Assembly: GCA_964652565.1 (NCBI GenBank)
Contig: CAZZEC010000007.1
Span: forward strand, 1-64,000
Direction of reading: 5' to 3'
DNA length: 64,000 bases
From: JBCCTX01 sp964652565
GTDB lineage: Bacteria > Bacteroidota > Bacteroidia > J057
Below are positions 1 through 9,516 of the stretch, piece by piece (the first letter of the stretch is position 1; each line of letters starts with the position of its first letter). A model generated the notes under the pieces. The model worked only from the letters and a program-made list of their open reading frames with translations. It was not told the DNA's origin and did no database searches. The position numbers and the translations under genes were made by a program.

Positions 1-1
1 C

Positions 2-1507
2 ATGAATATCACTTTTATACCCAACGAATCTCAAGGAGGCCAAGAATTACTTGAGCGTCTTAAGGAATATTGTAATTTTGAAAAACATCAATTACAAATA
101 TATTTACCTGATAAAATATCAATTTTTGAATATTTAATTTTGTCAGAGGATGTGCTAGTGGTAGATGCTTCTCTTGAAGGAAATTACAAAGACATTTATA
201 TGTCGCTAGCTACTACTATGCATCCTCCACATATTATTTATGTATCCCGAACTTATACTCCTCTCAATATTTTTAACTTTGATAGAGGTGGTATTCCTCC
301 TTATCCTTATCCGTTTAGTACAATTGATAATGATTTTTCTTGGAGTAATGATAATATTCTAGATTACATTATTCAACGTGTATCATACATAAATACTTTA
401 TCTTTTCGTCTGCGGCTAGGGAACTCTAAAAAAAAGAATCGTTCTGAGGCTACCTTAGAGATATTAGATAGTTCTTATGAGGTAGAAAGACGATTTAAGT
501 CTAACTATCATCGTATATTTTTAAGTTATCGTAGTCGAGACTATGAATATGTCAAGACATTAGCTAAACAGCTTCAACATGATAAAGTAAATGGTAAGCA
601 AATTGAGCCGGTCTATTTTCGACCAGGAGAACTAACATTTGGTAATGAATTGCTTTCGCCCGCCAGAAGGTGGCAAACATTTGGAATTCTAGAATACGAA
701 ATTGGTAAATGCGATGAACTTTGGATTGTTGGTGGACCTGAATATCTTAACTCTTGGTGGACAGTTGGAGAGCTAGTTTGTGTAAATTATCTCAATCATT
801 TGTTAGAAGAAAATATGGGTGTAAGAGAGACCGCAGTTATTGTTAAGTATCATTCTTTTTATCAAAATGGATTTGAAAAAGAATGTCTATTACTTCCTAC
901 TTTGGAGCCTTACATGGCTATGCAGGTTGCGAGATTTACACGTCCAACTAGCATTTATGATATGAGTAGAGGTATGCGTGATTACCAGTCGATTCAAAGT
1001 AAAAAAACAAAAAAGGAATTCTGGTCAAGATTTGGTCTAGGGAAACTTTACTCTTTTATCTTATTAATGCAAGAGTTGACAAAATTTGCTATTGCCTATG
1101 TGATCATGCCGAAAGAGATAAAACAATTGGTAAAAGAAAAGTTCGACATCAGCCAATTAAAAGGACTGAATATTGTTAATAATCAATCTAGTTACTTGGA
1201 AGATCCACGTTGGACAGAATCATTCTGGGATCATTTACAAGTACCTCAACCGACTGCACAATTTGCAAATTGGATTTCTGATTCTGATGTGCAAAAAGTA
1301 GAAATTGACCTTGAAAAATTCTTAGATTTCTTATCTCCTGATCTTTATAAGACATTTCCTTTAAGTGTAATACAACTTCAATTGAATGAAAAACATCAAA
1401 AATTTACTGTCGCAGAATATCCTCCCAGGTATCTTTTGGTTAAGAAAGGTGATAAAACTCAGATTTTATCTATGCCAGTTTATACTTTAGAAGAAACGAA
1501 AGGTTAA
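2..1507 (+). CDS. TIR-like domain protein, possibly 5'-truncated
   Basis: A 501-residue protein starting at the second base of the window, so the ATG could be internal and the N-terminus incomplete. Residues about 1-130 look like a Rossmann-type alpha/beta unit with hydrophobic strands ending in 'VVDAS'. At about 170-265 lies a TIR-like fold: strand 'IFLSYRSRDY', then 'FRPGE', then 'CDELWIVGG' and 'WWTVGEL', the last resembling the TIR segment that carries the catalytic Glu of NAD-cleaving members. The C-terminal 230 residues are unassigned. TIR proteins in bacteria often act in anti-phage defence or NAD turnover, but no partner gene is visible because the gene sits at the edge. The sequence is AT-rich compared with the next genes. 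SEFIR or another TIR-superfamily subgroup is the main alternative. The TIR call is motif-level only. Confidence 0.55.
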   Translation: MNITFIPNESQGGQELLERLKEYCNFEKHQLQIYLPDKISIFEYLILSEDVLVVDASLEGNYKDIYMSLATTMHPPHIIYVSRTYTPLNIFNFDRGGIPPYPYPFSTIDNDFSWSNDNILDYIIQRVSYINTLSFRLRLGNSKKKNRSEATLEILDSSYEVERRFKSNYHRIFLSYRSRDYEYVKTLAKQLQHDKVNGKQIEPVYFRPGELTFGNELLSPARRWQTFGILEYEIGKCDELWIVGGPEYLNSWWTVGELVCVNYLNHLLEENMGVRETAVIVKYHSFYQNGFEKECLLLPTLEPYMAMQVARFTRPTSIYDMSRGMRDYQSIQSKKTKKEFWSRFGLGKLYSFILLMQELTKFAIAYVIMPKEIKQLVKEKFDISQLKGLNIVNNQSSYLEDPRWTESFWDHLQVPQPTAQFANWISDSDVQKVEIDLEKFLDFLSPDLYKTFPLSVIQLQLNEKHQKFTVAEYPPRYLLVKKGDKTQILSMPVYTLEETKG

Positions 1508-1782
1508 GGCCTTTCCTGTAACTTTTCATAGTTTCCATATATGATTTGTGTATAACCCATATTATTAAACTACTTGTTGATGTTTATTTTAAAATGACAT
1601 TTAAGCTGTTTTGATGTAATTAATTAAGGTGTTCAACTTTCCATTTGGTAATTTCCTCCCAATTATTATTTAGGCTATTACCTCAGATATCACAATAAAA
1701 CCATACAATTCATCATCGTTTTCATGCAAATTTCCCTCATTCCTATTAACTTATTAAGATTACCATGATTCAATAATATTAC

Positions 1783-3918
1783 ATGTTCTTACTATATCCT
1801 ACCAAAAATTCCGATCATCGATTTCATCACATCATCACTCAAGTCATATTAATTTGTGTTTTATTGGGTATTGTCGCCTGCGAGAAACCGCAGCAAGAAG
1901 GAGCCGGCGCAGACTGGGCGCATTACCTGGGACATCCTACCAGTAACCAATACTCAAACCTGGACCAAATTCACACCGGGAATGTCGAAAATTTACAAAT
2001 TGCCTGGACTTTTGATACTGGAGACAGTGCAATGTACCAGACTAATAATCTGATAGTCGACGGTATACTTTATACTGCAACCCCTCACAGTCGTGTCATG
2101 GCATTGGATGCTGCTCAGGGAGAATTGCGCTGGACGTTTGATCCTACTGATATTCACACAGCTGGTGATGGGGACCAACGCGGTGTTATGTATTGGAGAG
2201 ACGGTAATCAGGGCCGTATCATCACAATGAAGGGTCCATGGCTCTACACCCTGGATGCGGAAACGGGACAATTGGTATCTTCTTTTGGAGAGGGAGGATT
2301 TATTCATATGGGTGAGGGATTAGATGTGCCGGGTAGACCCAATGTCTCTCTCAATACTCCAGGACAGATTTATGGTGATATGTTTATCATTGGCGTAAAT
2401 GTAAGCGAAAATGTACCAGGGGCAGTGCGAGCTTTTGACTTGCGAACAGGAGACCGTCAATGGATTTTCCATACATTGCCCCGACCAGACGAGTATGGGG
2501 CTGACACCTGGCCAGAAGATTATCTGGCACGGACAGGTGGGGCTTCTGATTGGTCGGGAATGGCGCTAGATTCGGCTCGTGGTATCCTGTATGTGTCAAC
2601 GGAGACTTCGGGACCCGATTTTTATGGAGGAGATCGGTATGGTGAAAACTTATTTGCCAATTCTCTTATAGCACTCGATGCAAATACTGGTGAGCGACTG
2701 TGGCATCAACAATTGGTACACCACGACCTCTGGGACCTCGATTTACCAACCCCTCCTAATTTGTTGACTGTTCGCCACAATGGAAAAGAAGTGGATATCG
2801 TCGCTCAAGGGACCAAAATGGGATTGCTCTTTGTTTTTGATCGTGTAACTGGTGAGCCTTTGTGGCCGATTGAAGAACGACCCATGGAAGCTTCCCGCAT
2901 AAAAGGTGTCAAAGCGTGGCCTACTCAACCCTTTCCCACTCAACCGCCCCCACTAATGCGGCAGCGCTATACTGAAGCCGATTTTTCAACTATATCACCT
3001 AAGGCCGAATTGCTAACTAAAGATGTTTTTAATCGTTCTGGTAATTTTGGGCCTTACCCACCACCCAGTCTTGAGCAGATTATTATGTTTCCCGGCTATG
3101 ATGGAGGTATGGAATGGGGTGGGGCAGCATCAGACCCAGAGGGCATTTTATATGTAAATATAAATGAAATGCCATGGTTCTACCAACTGATACCTACTCA
3201 AAAAGCAGATGGTAGTCCTTTTCCTTTTGGCGAACGCCTATACAGGGCTCAATGTGCTTCTTGCCATGGAATTGACCGAACAGGAGACCCGGCAGGTGGA
3301 TTTCCCGCACTAAACAATGTATCGGGCCGTTTAGACCGTGAATATGTAGAGCAGTTGATAGTTAATGGAGGTGGACGAATGCCTGCGTTCGATCACATGT
3401 CGGAGGACAGGAGAAAGGCTATTGTAGATTTTGTATTCGATATGGAAATAACAAATAGTAATACTGCTTCTACCCAAGATGCATATACACCACCTTACGT
3501 ATTTCGAGGCTTCCAGCGCTTTTTGGATGAAGAAGGCTATCCTGCTATCAAACCTCCATGGGGGACTCTGAATGCGGTAGATTTGAATACAGGTACCATT
3601 AAATGGAAAGTGCCATTAGGGGAGTTCGAGGAATTGTCTGAACGAGGGATTCCCATCACAGGAACCGAAAATTATGGAGGTCCCGTCGTAACAGCTGGAG
3701 GGCTTATTTTTATTGGTGCAACGGCTGATGGTAAAATACGTGCATTTGACAAATCATCAGGTGAAATACTGTGGGAGCATGACCTGCCTTTCGATGGCAA
3801 TTCTACCCCCAGTACATACATGGCCAATGGCAAGCAGTACGTCGTAATCTCAGCTGGTAATGCCAAATTAAAACCCGTTCACGGAGGTATGCTGGTTGCT
3901 TTTAGTTTGCCTGATTAA
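1783..3918 (+). CDS. PQQ-dependent dehydrogenase with cytochrome c domain, lipoprotein
   Basis: A 711-residue quinoprotein of the glucose/alcohol dehydrogenase beta-propeller type. The N-terminus has a hydrophobic segment ending in lipobox 'LGIVAC', so it is probably anchored in an outer or periplasmic-facing membrane. Propeller blades with PQQ-type 'W' motifs occur through the chain (for example 'LDAAQGELRWTF', 'ALDANTGERLW', 'DKSSGEILWEH'). A c-type heme site 'CASCHG' near residues 491-496 is inserted between the main propeller and its last blades, giving an internal electron acceptor domain. This layout matches periplasmic membrane-bound quinoprotein dehydrogenases that oxidise sugars or alcohols and feed electrons to the respiratory chain. 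Substrate cannot be told. It converges with the aldo/keto reductase, 12 bases away, and stands alone otherwise. Confidence 0.85.
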   Translation: MFLLYPTKNSDHRFHHIITQVILICVLLGIVACEKPQQEGAGADWAHYLGHPTSNQYSNLDQIHTGNVENLQIAWTFDTGDSAMYQTNNLIVDGILYTATPHSRVMALDAAQGELRWTFDPTDIHTAGDGDQRGVMYWRDGNQGRIITMKGPWLYTLDAETGQLVSSFGEGGFIHMGEGLDVPGRPNVSLNTPGQIYGDMFIIGVNVSENVPGAVRAFDLRTGDRQWIFHTLPRPDEYGADTWPEDYLARTGGASDWSGMALDSARGILYVSTETSGPDFYGGDRYGENLFANSLIALDANTGERLWHQQLVHHDLWDLDLPTPPNLLTVRHNGKEVDIVAQGTKMGLLFVFDRVTGEPLWPIEERPMEASRIKGVKAWPTQPFPTQPPPLMRQRYTEADFSTISPKAELLTKDVFNRSGNFGPYPPPSLEQIIMFPGYDGGMEWGGAASDPEGILYVNINEMPWFYQLIPTQKADGSPFPFGERLYRAQCASCHGIDRTGDPAGGFPALNNVSGRLDREYVEQLIVNGGGRMPAFDHMSEDRRKAIVDFVFDMEITNSNTASTQDAYTPPYVFRGFQRFLDEEGYPAIKPPWGTLNAVDLNTGTIKWKVPLGEFEELSERGIPITGTENYGGPVVTAGGLIFIGATADGKIRAFDKSSGEILWEHDLPFDGNSTPSTYMANGKQYVVISAGNAKLKPVHGGMLVAFSLPD

Positions 3919-3930
3919 ATAATTATACGT

Positions 3931-4887
3931 CTAATACCGCTCTCCCACTGTTTCTTGAGGCATATTTTCCTCAATAACAGCTATTTCTGCTTGAGTTAAT
4001 TCTACGTTTAATGCACCCAGATTTTCCTCGAGACGATGAATTTTTCTGGTACCCGGAATCGTTGTGATTTCATCGTTTTGACTCAGTATCCAGGCAAGCG
4101 CTATTTGTGCTTTGGACACACCTTTGCTTTGTGCCATTTGATCGATCACTTCTACGAACTTGAGGTTTTCTTGAATAGCTTCCTCTGTAAAACGAGGATT
4201 ATTTAGACGAAAGTCTCCTTCTTCTAAATCTGCGCGACTTTTAATCGCTCCTGTCAAAAATCCTCGTCCTAGCGGACTATATGCTACAAAGGTGATACCT
4301 AGCTCCTTACAAACGTCAAAAATCTCATGTTCTGGTTCACGACTCCATAGGGAATATTCCGTTTGAAGTGCTGAAATGGGATGGACAGCGTGTGCACGAC
4401 GAAGCGTTTCAGGATCTACTTCAGAAAGACCCAGGTATTTCACTTTGCCCGCATTGACTAATTCTGACATTGTACCGACAATATCTTCTATCTCTACTTC
4501 GGGATCCTGTCGATGCATGTAGTATAAGTCAATGGTTTCAATTCCTAAATTCTGAAGACTTTGGTCGCAGGCCTTTTTTATATATTCTGGCTTACCATTT
4601 ATTCCTAAAAATTCTCCATTAGGGCCGCGCATAATGGCAAATTTTGTGGCCAGAACAACCTTTTCCCAACGGTCTTTAAATGCTTTTCCTAGTAATTGTT
4701 CATTGGCTCCGCTACCATACATATCAGCGGTATCGAAAAAATTAATACCTAAATTGATCGCTTTGTGTAGGGTTTTGATGGATTCTGCTTCGTTAAAAGA
4801 ACCGTAAAACTCTGACATACCCATACAGCCGAGTCCAATTCTGTTTATCTCTAGTGTACTGTGTCCTAGTGTTGTTGTTGGATTCAT
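3931..4887 (-). CDS. Aldo/keto reductase
   Basis: A 318-residue single-domain TIM barrel reductase using NAD(P)H to reduce aldehydes or ketones. Catalytic tetrad residues are in place: Asp and Tyr in 'DTADMYGSG' (about D52 and Y57), Lys in 'LATKF', His in 'YYMHRQDP'. The start 'MNPTTTLGHS' with 'IGLGCMGMS' is typical of the AKR family closest to AKR13/YajO-like enzymes. The C-terminal 'TTIPGTRKIHRLEENLGA' is the usual cofactor phosphate-binding segment. No signal peptide, so cytoplasmic. It is not obviously in an operon: the gene on one side is convergent and the rhamnosidase upstream is 129 bases away in the same direction, so weak co-transcription is possible. Substrate is unknown. Confidence 0.9.
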   Translation of the reverse strand: MNPTTTLGHSTLEINRIGLGCMGMSEFYGSFNEAESIKTLHKAINLGINFFDTADMYGSGANEQLLGKAFKDRWEKVVLATKFAIMRGPNGEFLGINGKPEYIKKACDQSLQNLGIETIDLYYMHRQDPEVEIEDIVGTMSELVNAGKVKYLGLSEVDPETLRRAHAVHPISALQTEYSLWSREPEHEIFDVCKELGITFVAYSPLGRGFLTGAIKSRADLEEGDFRLNNPRFTEEAIQENLKFVEVIDQMAQSKGVSKAQIALAWILSQNDEITTIPGTRKIHRLEENLGALNVELTQAEIAVIEENMPQETVGERY

Positions 4888-5016
4888 GATTTAGCCTATT
4901 TTATTAATCAAAGAATTGAATATTGTCCTTCTAAATTAATTCTGAGACAATTTATTGAATAAATTTTTTTTTGGTTGTTATATATTTTATTTATGGTTAA
5001 TTAGCTATATAGTGAG

Positions 5017-7299
5017 TTATTTTTTAGCCACTACAGTATACCTGCCAGCCTTTAATGGAAATGCATTCCGGCTTTCTCCTGCAAATCGTACTTCAGTATT
5101 TGGCTGGACTATTTTTCCATTAATACTTACGGAGGACAAATCTCCTGGTAACCACAATTCTGCGTCTGAATTGCCTGGTACAGATATTTCCATTTTCCAG
5201 GTATCGTCTAGATTCAAGAGTTGAACAGCAATTGTACCTCGTATCGTAGGCATTTTGAGTTTGGCATGTGTCAGCTTTCCAGGTTGGGGACTAATCCGAA
5301 AAGATTCAAATGAAGGAGAGATCGCTTCTATACCCATCAATTTGCGAGCTACTACATTGGCAGGTGAGCTACCCCATGCGTGGTTCCAGGTGAGATTAGG
5401 TTTATAAAATTCATCCCATGCTTCCGTAGTCATAGAAGATCCCACACGTATCATATTCAACCAGCTCCGCTTAGTGTCAGATGTCATGAGGTTAAGCGCA
5501 TAATCTGCTTCTCCCGCCTGATAGAGCGCATCGAGTAAATACTGTGCGCCATATACACTGCACACCATCCCACGACTTTTGACAAATTGGGAAACGGAGG
5601 CCACATGTTCTGCTGGTACCATCCCAAAAGCAAGCGGAAACATATTGGCGTGTAAACTGGCATGATCGGTTGCTTCCCCATCGCGGAATCGCCCATGTTC
5701 TTCGTCAAAAAATATGTCGGTAAAAGCTTTCACATGCGCTTCTGCTCTTGTACGAAAGAAAACTTCATCCTCTTTATTCCCCACAATTCCTGCTATTTTT
5801 CCCATCAAAATGAGTGAACGGTAATGGAAGGCATTTACAACAGCATTAAAGTCATTAAATACGAATCCATCCGTCTCACCTCCCTCTAGCGGGCTTTGAT
5901 TGCTGGCGCCAGTTCTCCCTTTAGGAGCCCCATGAGGCCAGTCTACGATATCTCGAAATTGTCGTACAGGTCCAGGAAAGTTAAGACTGCGAAGAAATTC
6001 TTCTGTCTTCTTACCTTTGCGTGTGCTAATCAATCCATTCTCTTCTGAAAGTGCAATTAGGGACTTTCGTTTTAAGTCTTCATATCGATTTTCAAACAAC
6101 TCAGTATCTCCCGTATACATATAATAGTCCCATGCCATGAGTATAGTGTGCATCTGCCATTCTGTAGGCCATGATGCATGGTCCAACAGGAAATTTGTTG
6201 TGTATTTGCCTATAGCGTATTCCCTGTCGACTGAAAAATGACCTAATTGCTGTATGTAAGCATCAGCTTCATACGGCATACGCTCGCGGTTTCCATCAGC
6301 ATATACCCCTAAAAAGGGTGTAGCTTTTAGCGTATATTTGCAGAGATCCCAAACCTGATTTAACTTATCATTTGAGCTTTGGAAGTAGCTGGCACTATCG
6401 TCAAAATAATAAAATAATGCTGCTTGTTTCATGCCATCTATTCTATAAGCATTTGCTTCGCCCTGGATTTCTACGAACCTAAATGGCATAACTTCTGGAT
6501 AATGAGGAGCCAGCTTTTGGCTATGCAAATAATGAGAGGGTGGCCGTTCAGGCAATTGAAGTACATAATGATGTGTTCCCCTTTGTAGGGTCATCTCCAC
6601 CTTTTCAAAACCAATATTCGACTTGCCAGGATTTTTGTCCACTGCATCCTCTTTCGTTTTCCGCTCACCGAGATACACTGTAATAGTCGTTTGATCATCG
6701 TATGAAGTTGCTGAAAATTCTAATATACCTATAACGGATTTGTCAAATGAGGCAAAGTAGTAACCCGGCTTATCATTCCACACATATTGCGGATTGTAGT
6801 AGGTGAATGAAGCACACTGTTTGTCTTCAGATACCCATTGACCTTCAGCCAATTCTATCCAGCGACTTTGGGCAGGGTATTCAAGATCCAATTTGTCAAA
6901 GTTCCCCGTTATAAATTGCTGAGGTTCACTCCAAGCACTTTCAAGACCTGTATCAGACCACACTTTCACCTGCCACCAATACAGGCTTTGTTCCTCTAAC
7001 GCTTTCCCCTGGTAGGATACATTGATCGATTGATCGCTTTCCATTTTTCCACTATCCCAAATATCGGCGTTATTTTCATTCAATAAATAAGGTGAAGAAG
7101 CAACACGTATATGCCATCCTACTTGTTTCTGTCCAGCCTGAGGGAAGATCCATCCAAATTCAGGTGTAGCATCTGTTATCACAGCCTTTTCGGGTTCCCT
7201 TAGGAGTTCGCAAATGAGACCATCAGGTGGAGTGAGCTGCTGTGAGAATAAGTTTATTAGAGAAAAGTAAAGTACAGTGGAAATTAAAGATATCTTCAT
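5017..7299 (-). CDS. GH78-type alpha-L-rhamnosidase
   Basis: A 760-residue exported glycosidase. Signal peptide at 1-19 ('MKISLISTVLYFSLINLF'). Then a fibronectin-like/Bac_rhamnosid_N region ('TPEFGWIFPQAGQKQVGW', 'YWWQVKVW'), a middle beta domain, and the (alpha/alpha)6 catalytic barrel with 'DGNRERMPYEAD', the family's general-acid motif. A C-terminal beta-sandwich follows ('GRYTVVAKK' end). GH78 enzymes remove terminal alpha-L-rhamnose from glycans such as rhamnogalacturonan or algal rhamnans by inversion. The protein is probably periplasmic. It is separated from the other polysaccharide genes of the window, so a link to them is inference. Length and domain order are normal for the family. 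Confidence 0.88.
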   Translation of the reverse strand: MKISLISTVLYFSLINLFSQQLTPPDGLICELLREPEKAVITDATPEFGWIFPQAGQKQVGWHIRVASSPYLLNENNADIWDSGKMESDQSINVSYQGKALEEQSLYWWQVKVWSDTGLESAWSEPQQFITGNFDKLDLEYPAQSRWIELAEGQWVSEDKQCASFTYYNPQYVWNDKPGYYFASFDKSVIGILEFSATSYDDQTTITVYLGERKTKEDAVDKNPGKSNIGFEKVEMTLQRGTHHYVLQLPERPPSHYLHSQKLAPHYPEVMPFRFVEIQGEANAYRIDGMKQAALFYYFDDSASYFQSSNDKLNQVWDLCKYTLKATPFLGVYADGNRERMPYEADAYIQQLGHFSVDREYAIGKYTTNFLLDHASWPTEWQMHTILMAWDYYMYTGDTELFENRYEDLKRKSLIALSEENGLISTRKGKKTEEFLRSLNFPGPVRQFRDIVDWPHGAPKGRTGASNQSPLEGGETDGFVFNDFNAVVNAFHYRSLILMGKIAGIVGNKEDEVFFRTRAEAHVKAFTDIFFDEEHGRFRDGEATDHASLHANMFPLAFGMVPAEHVASVSQFVKSRGMVCSVYGAQYLLDALYQAGEADYALNLMTSDTKRSWLNMIRVGSSMTTEAWDEFYKPNLTWNHAWGSSPANVVARKLMGIEAISPSFESFRISPQPGKLTHAKLKMPTIRGTIAVQLLNLDDTWKMEISVPGNSDAELWLPGDLSSVSINGKIVQPNTEVRFAGESRNAFPLKAGRYTVVAKK

Positions 7300-7452
7300 A
7301 AGTAGTAGAAAGTTGGTATAATCACAATATATCCAATTTTCCTGGTTTTTTGTATGTTTATGATTTGTGCATTGTCTACTCGACCGGATAGAACAGATGT
7401 TTTAATATCCGGTCCTATTCTTGGTTTAACCTATTCAGGGTTTCAAATTCCT

Positions 7453-7621
7453 CCCTGCAGGGCTGTTTGTGTAGATGGAGAGGGAGGTGTAGGTGGGTGA
7501 ATACAATCAAGAAACACTCAATGCATTGTTTCAGCTATACGATCACCCCCTGACGTCCACCGATATATTCACATTTCGGATTCTTCGACCCTCTCCTATT
7601 CTCTATCCATCTCTGCAGGGG
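7453..7621. repeat. Imperfect inverted repeat, possible MITE remnant
   Basis: Left arm begins CCCTGCAGGG and continues with a GATGGAGAGGGAGG-like stretch, then GTGAATACA. The right arm read on the other strand gives CCCTGCAGAGATGG, then GGAGAGGG, then GTGAATATA. The arms match only in blocks, so this may be a decayed miniature element or chance purine-rich similarity. No transposase or target duplication was seen. Confidence 0.3.
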
Positions 7622-7942
7622 GATAATGTGATTTGTACTGATTAAGTTTCAAAAACTTATGTAACATTGTCAGAGTACTTAAATTATTAAATTTAATCAG
7701 ATCCTAGAAAGCGATCAAAGGTAAGAAGATACCTATCATTCTCAGCTTCAGATATGGTAAATGAATTACGTTAAATAAAAATATTTTATGAATCCAGTTT
7801 TTTATTTGAAGGAATAAAAAAATTTGTATATTAGAAGAGTAATAAAAATGCTCCTAACAACAAACTAGCAAACCAAGTCCATTCTCCTATCATACCTGTG
7901 TATTGAAGGCCCATTCCTGAGGATTTATGATGATTGAATGTA

Positions 7943-7963
7943 TAAGCAGATGTATTCTGCTTA
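7943..7963. promoter_or_regulatory. Perfect 8-bp hairpin/palindrome upstream of the cluster
   Basis: TAAGCAGA, a five-base spacer, then TCTGCTTA: an exact inverted repeat ending 65 bases before the first gene of the cluster. No T-tract follows directly, so it is more like an operator or 5' leader structure than a terminator. Its role is not shown by the sequence. Confidence 0.35.
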
Positions 7964-8028
7964 GGCGTGAACTATGCGTTTTTTTTCATTTGACCTAATT
8001 TTTTTGATAAAAACCAATACCTATCACT

Positions 8029-9441
8029 ATGCAAACTGTCAGCGAGATTCTTAAGTATTGCGAAGAAGGTCTTCAAGTCCCTAATCTATCGTCAGAAGAG
8101 GCTGCCAAATTACATTTAGAAAAAGGAGGAAGTCTGGTGTCTTCTGGTCGTTTTGATGAAGCCAGGCAGGCATTTCACAGTGCCATTGAACACAGTCCTG
8201 ACTTTGCAGAGGCCTACAACAATTTATCAAATTTGTATTCTCTTGAAGGGAATTTTGATAAAGCGGTAGAATTTGGGGCAAAAGCTCATGAACTGGACCC
8301 AGACACCCACGAGCTAAACTGGCTACTTGCCAGAGAGGGCAAACGCATGACAGATAAACTCAAAGAGAAGCCTTCGCCACAGTTGTTTTATAAAAGGGGC
8401 ATATTATTTGACAGACAAGGATCCTACTATAAGGCAAAAGAGGATTTTGAAAAGGCAATAGAGATGGATCCTGAATTTAATGATGCGTATAAGGAGCTGG
8501 GAGATGTTTGTTTAAAGCTTGGATTAGTAGAAGAAGCAATTAAAGCTTATGATGATGTATCTGACCGTGTTCACGATTTCGATTTTAGAGAAGAAAACTA
8601 TTTGTTTAAGATAAAGAAGTGGGAGCATTTAATTAAAAAGGTAGAGCTCAATCCCAGGGCTTCTGATTGTGCGCAGCTTGCTATATTCTATACAAGCCAA
8701 AAAACAGCTCACAGCTATAAAAAAGCTCTCGAATGCTTTAGAAAGGCATTAGAACTGGACCCTTTTCACCCTGCTGCACTTGAAGGGCTCATTGAAACTG
8801 AAGCGATCTTGTATGATAAGGGCATTATTGATACCCAAGAGACATTAGGCCCTCCGCTTACCGTACCCAATGTACTAGGTCTACCAAAGTTTTTAGCAGT
8901 TACTGAACTAAGGACTACAGGGTTTGAGCCTGAAATTGTGGTTCATCAAATAAATGATATGTCTCAACATGGTATAGTGATGGAGGTATATCCTGTTGTT
9001 GGAAGCGTAAAAAATCCAGGTGAAACAGTAACTCTGACTATTGGCCATCCAGGTTTACCCTTGGAAGCGATAGAAGGCATTGGAACTACATATCGTGGAG
9101 TTCTCATAGAAAATAATGTGACTGACCTTGCCGCTCTCAGCACAAATCCTACAGTTGGCGAACGTATTTCTGGATTGAGTGCAGCGCGCACTACCGTTTG
9201 GGCGCAAATGGCTTCATGGCTGCTTGCATATCCAGGAGAAATTGACGGAAATCTGGCAGAAATAGCAGTGGTAGGATTGGGGCTAGCCTCTCCGGAAAAG
9301 GCTTATGATGCATTTTTAGGTATGTCTATTGAAGAAATTAAAGATAAGATTAAGGAAGCAGATGGTAAAGTTAAACTTCCTGAAAATTATCTAAATGAGC
9401 ACCTGGAATTACTTGCTAATCTGCTGTACGAGATCAAATAG
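8029..9441 (+). CDS. TPR-PASTA-HhH repeat protein, first gene of RiPP-like cluster
   Basis: A 470-residue protein with no signal peptide or membrane segment. TPR helices fill residues about 25-255 ('AFHSAIEHSPDFAEAYNNLS', 'FEKAIEMDPEFNDAYKELGD', 'CFRKALELDPFHPAALEGL'). A PASTA-like unit follows at about 282-347 ('VPNVLGLPKFLAVTEL', then 'GSVKNPGETVTLTI'). The last 120 residues contain a helix-hairpin-helix-like segment ('EAIEGIGTTYRGVLIENNVT', 'ISGLSAARTTVWAQMASWLL'). PASTA is normally found outside the cell on kinases and penicillin-binding proteins, so its place in a soluble TPR protein is odd. It lies 75 bases before the lectin precursor, same strand. A scaffold that holds the precursor or modifying enzymes is a reasonable guess, not shown. 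Confidence 0.75.
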   Translation: MQTVSEILKYCEEGLQVPNLSSEEAAKLHLEKGGSLVSSGRFDEARQAFHSAIEHSPDFAEAYNNLSNLYSLEGNFDKAVEFGAKAHELDPDTHELNWLLAREGKRMTDKLKEKPSPQLFYKRGILFDRQGSYYKAKEDFEKAIEMDPEFNDAYKELGDVCLKLGLVEEAIKAYDDVSDRVHDFDFREENYLFKIKKWEHLIKKVELNPRASDCAQLAIFYTSQKTAHSYKKALECFRKALELDPFHPAALEGLIETEAILYDKGIIDTQETLGPPLTVPNVLGLPKFLAVTELRTTGFEPEIVVHQINDMSQHGIVMEVYPVVGSVKNPGETVTLTIGHPGLPLEAIEGIGTTYRGVLIENNVTDLAALSTNPTVGERISGLSAARTTVWAQMASWLLAYPGEIDGNLAEIAVVGLGLASPEKAYDAFLGMSIEEIKDKIKEADGKVKLPENYLNEHLELLANLLYEIK

Positions 9442-9516
9442 CACATATTGGTAAGATCATGCACGTTCTATTGAATTCGCCTTATCATCATTCTGAAAAA
9501 TTAACCCAACATACAT

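Larger units (their letters stand above)
7300..8028. other. 729-base intergenic region upstream of the RiPP-like cluster
   Basis: No convincing coding frame. It holds an imperfect inverted repeat (7453-7621, listed separately) and an 8-bp perfect hairpin at 7943-7963. The part nearest the downstream gene is AT-rich with a T8 tract close to 7979. Both flanking genes are transcribed away from it, so it must carry promoters for the rhamnosidase and for the cluster. I could not place a confident Bacteroidota -33 TTTG / -7 TAnnTTTG pair. Confidence 0.6.

Noticed and set aside
1498..1515. GAAAGG/CCTTTC hairpin at the end of the TIR-like gene
   Set aside because: Only 6 bp of stem and no proper T run, so I do not call a terminator.
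7700..8028. Bacteroidota -33/-7 promoter before the cluster
   Set aside because: TTTG words exist, but none has a TAnnTTTG at the proper spacing.
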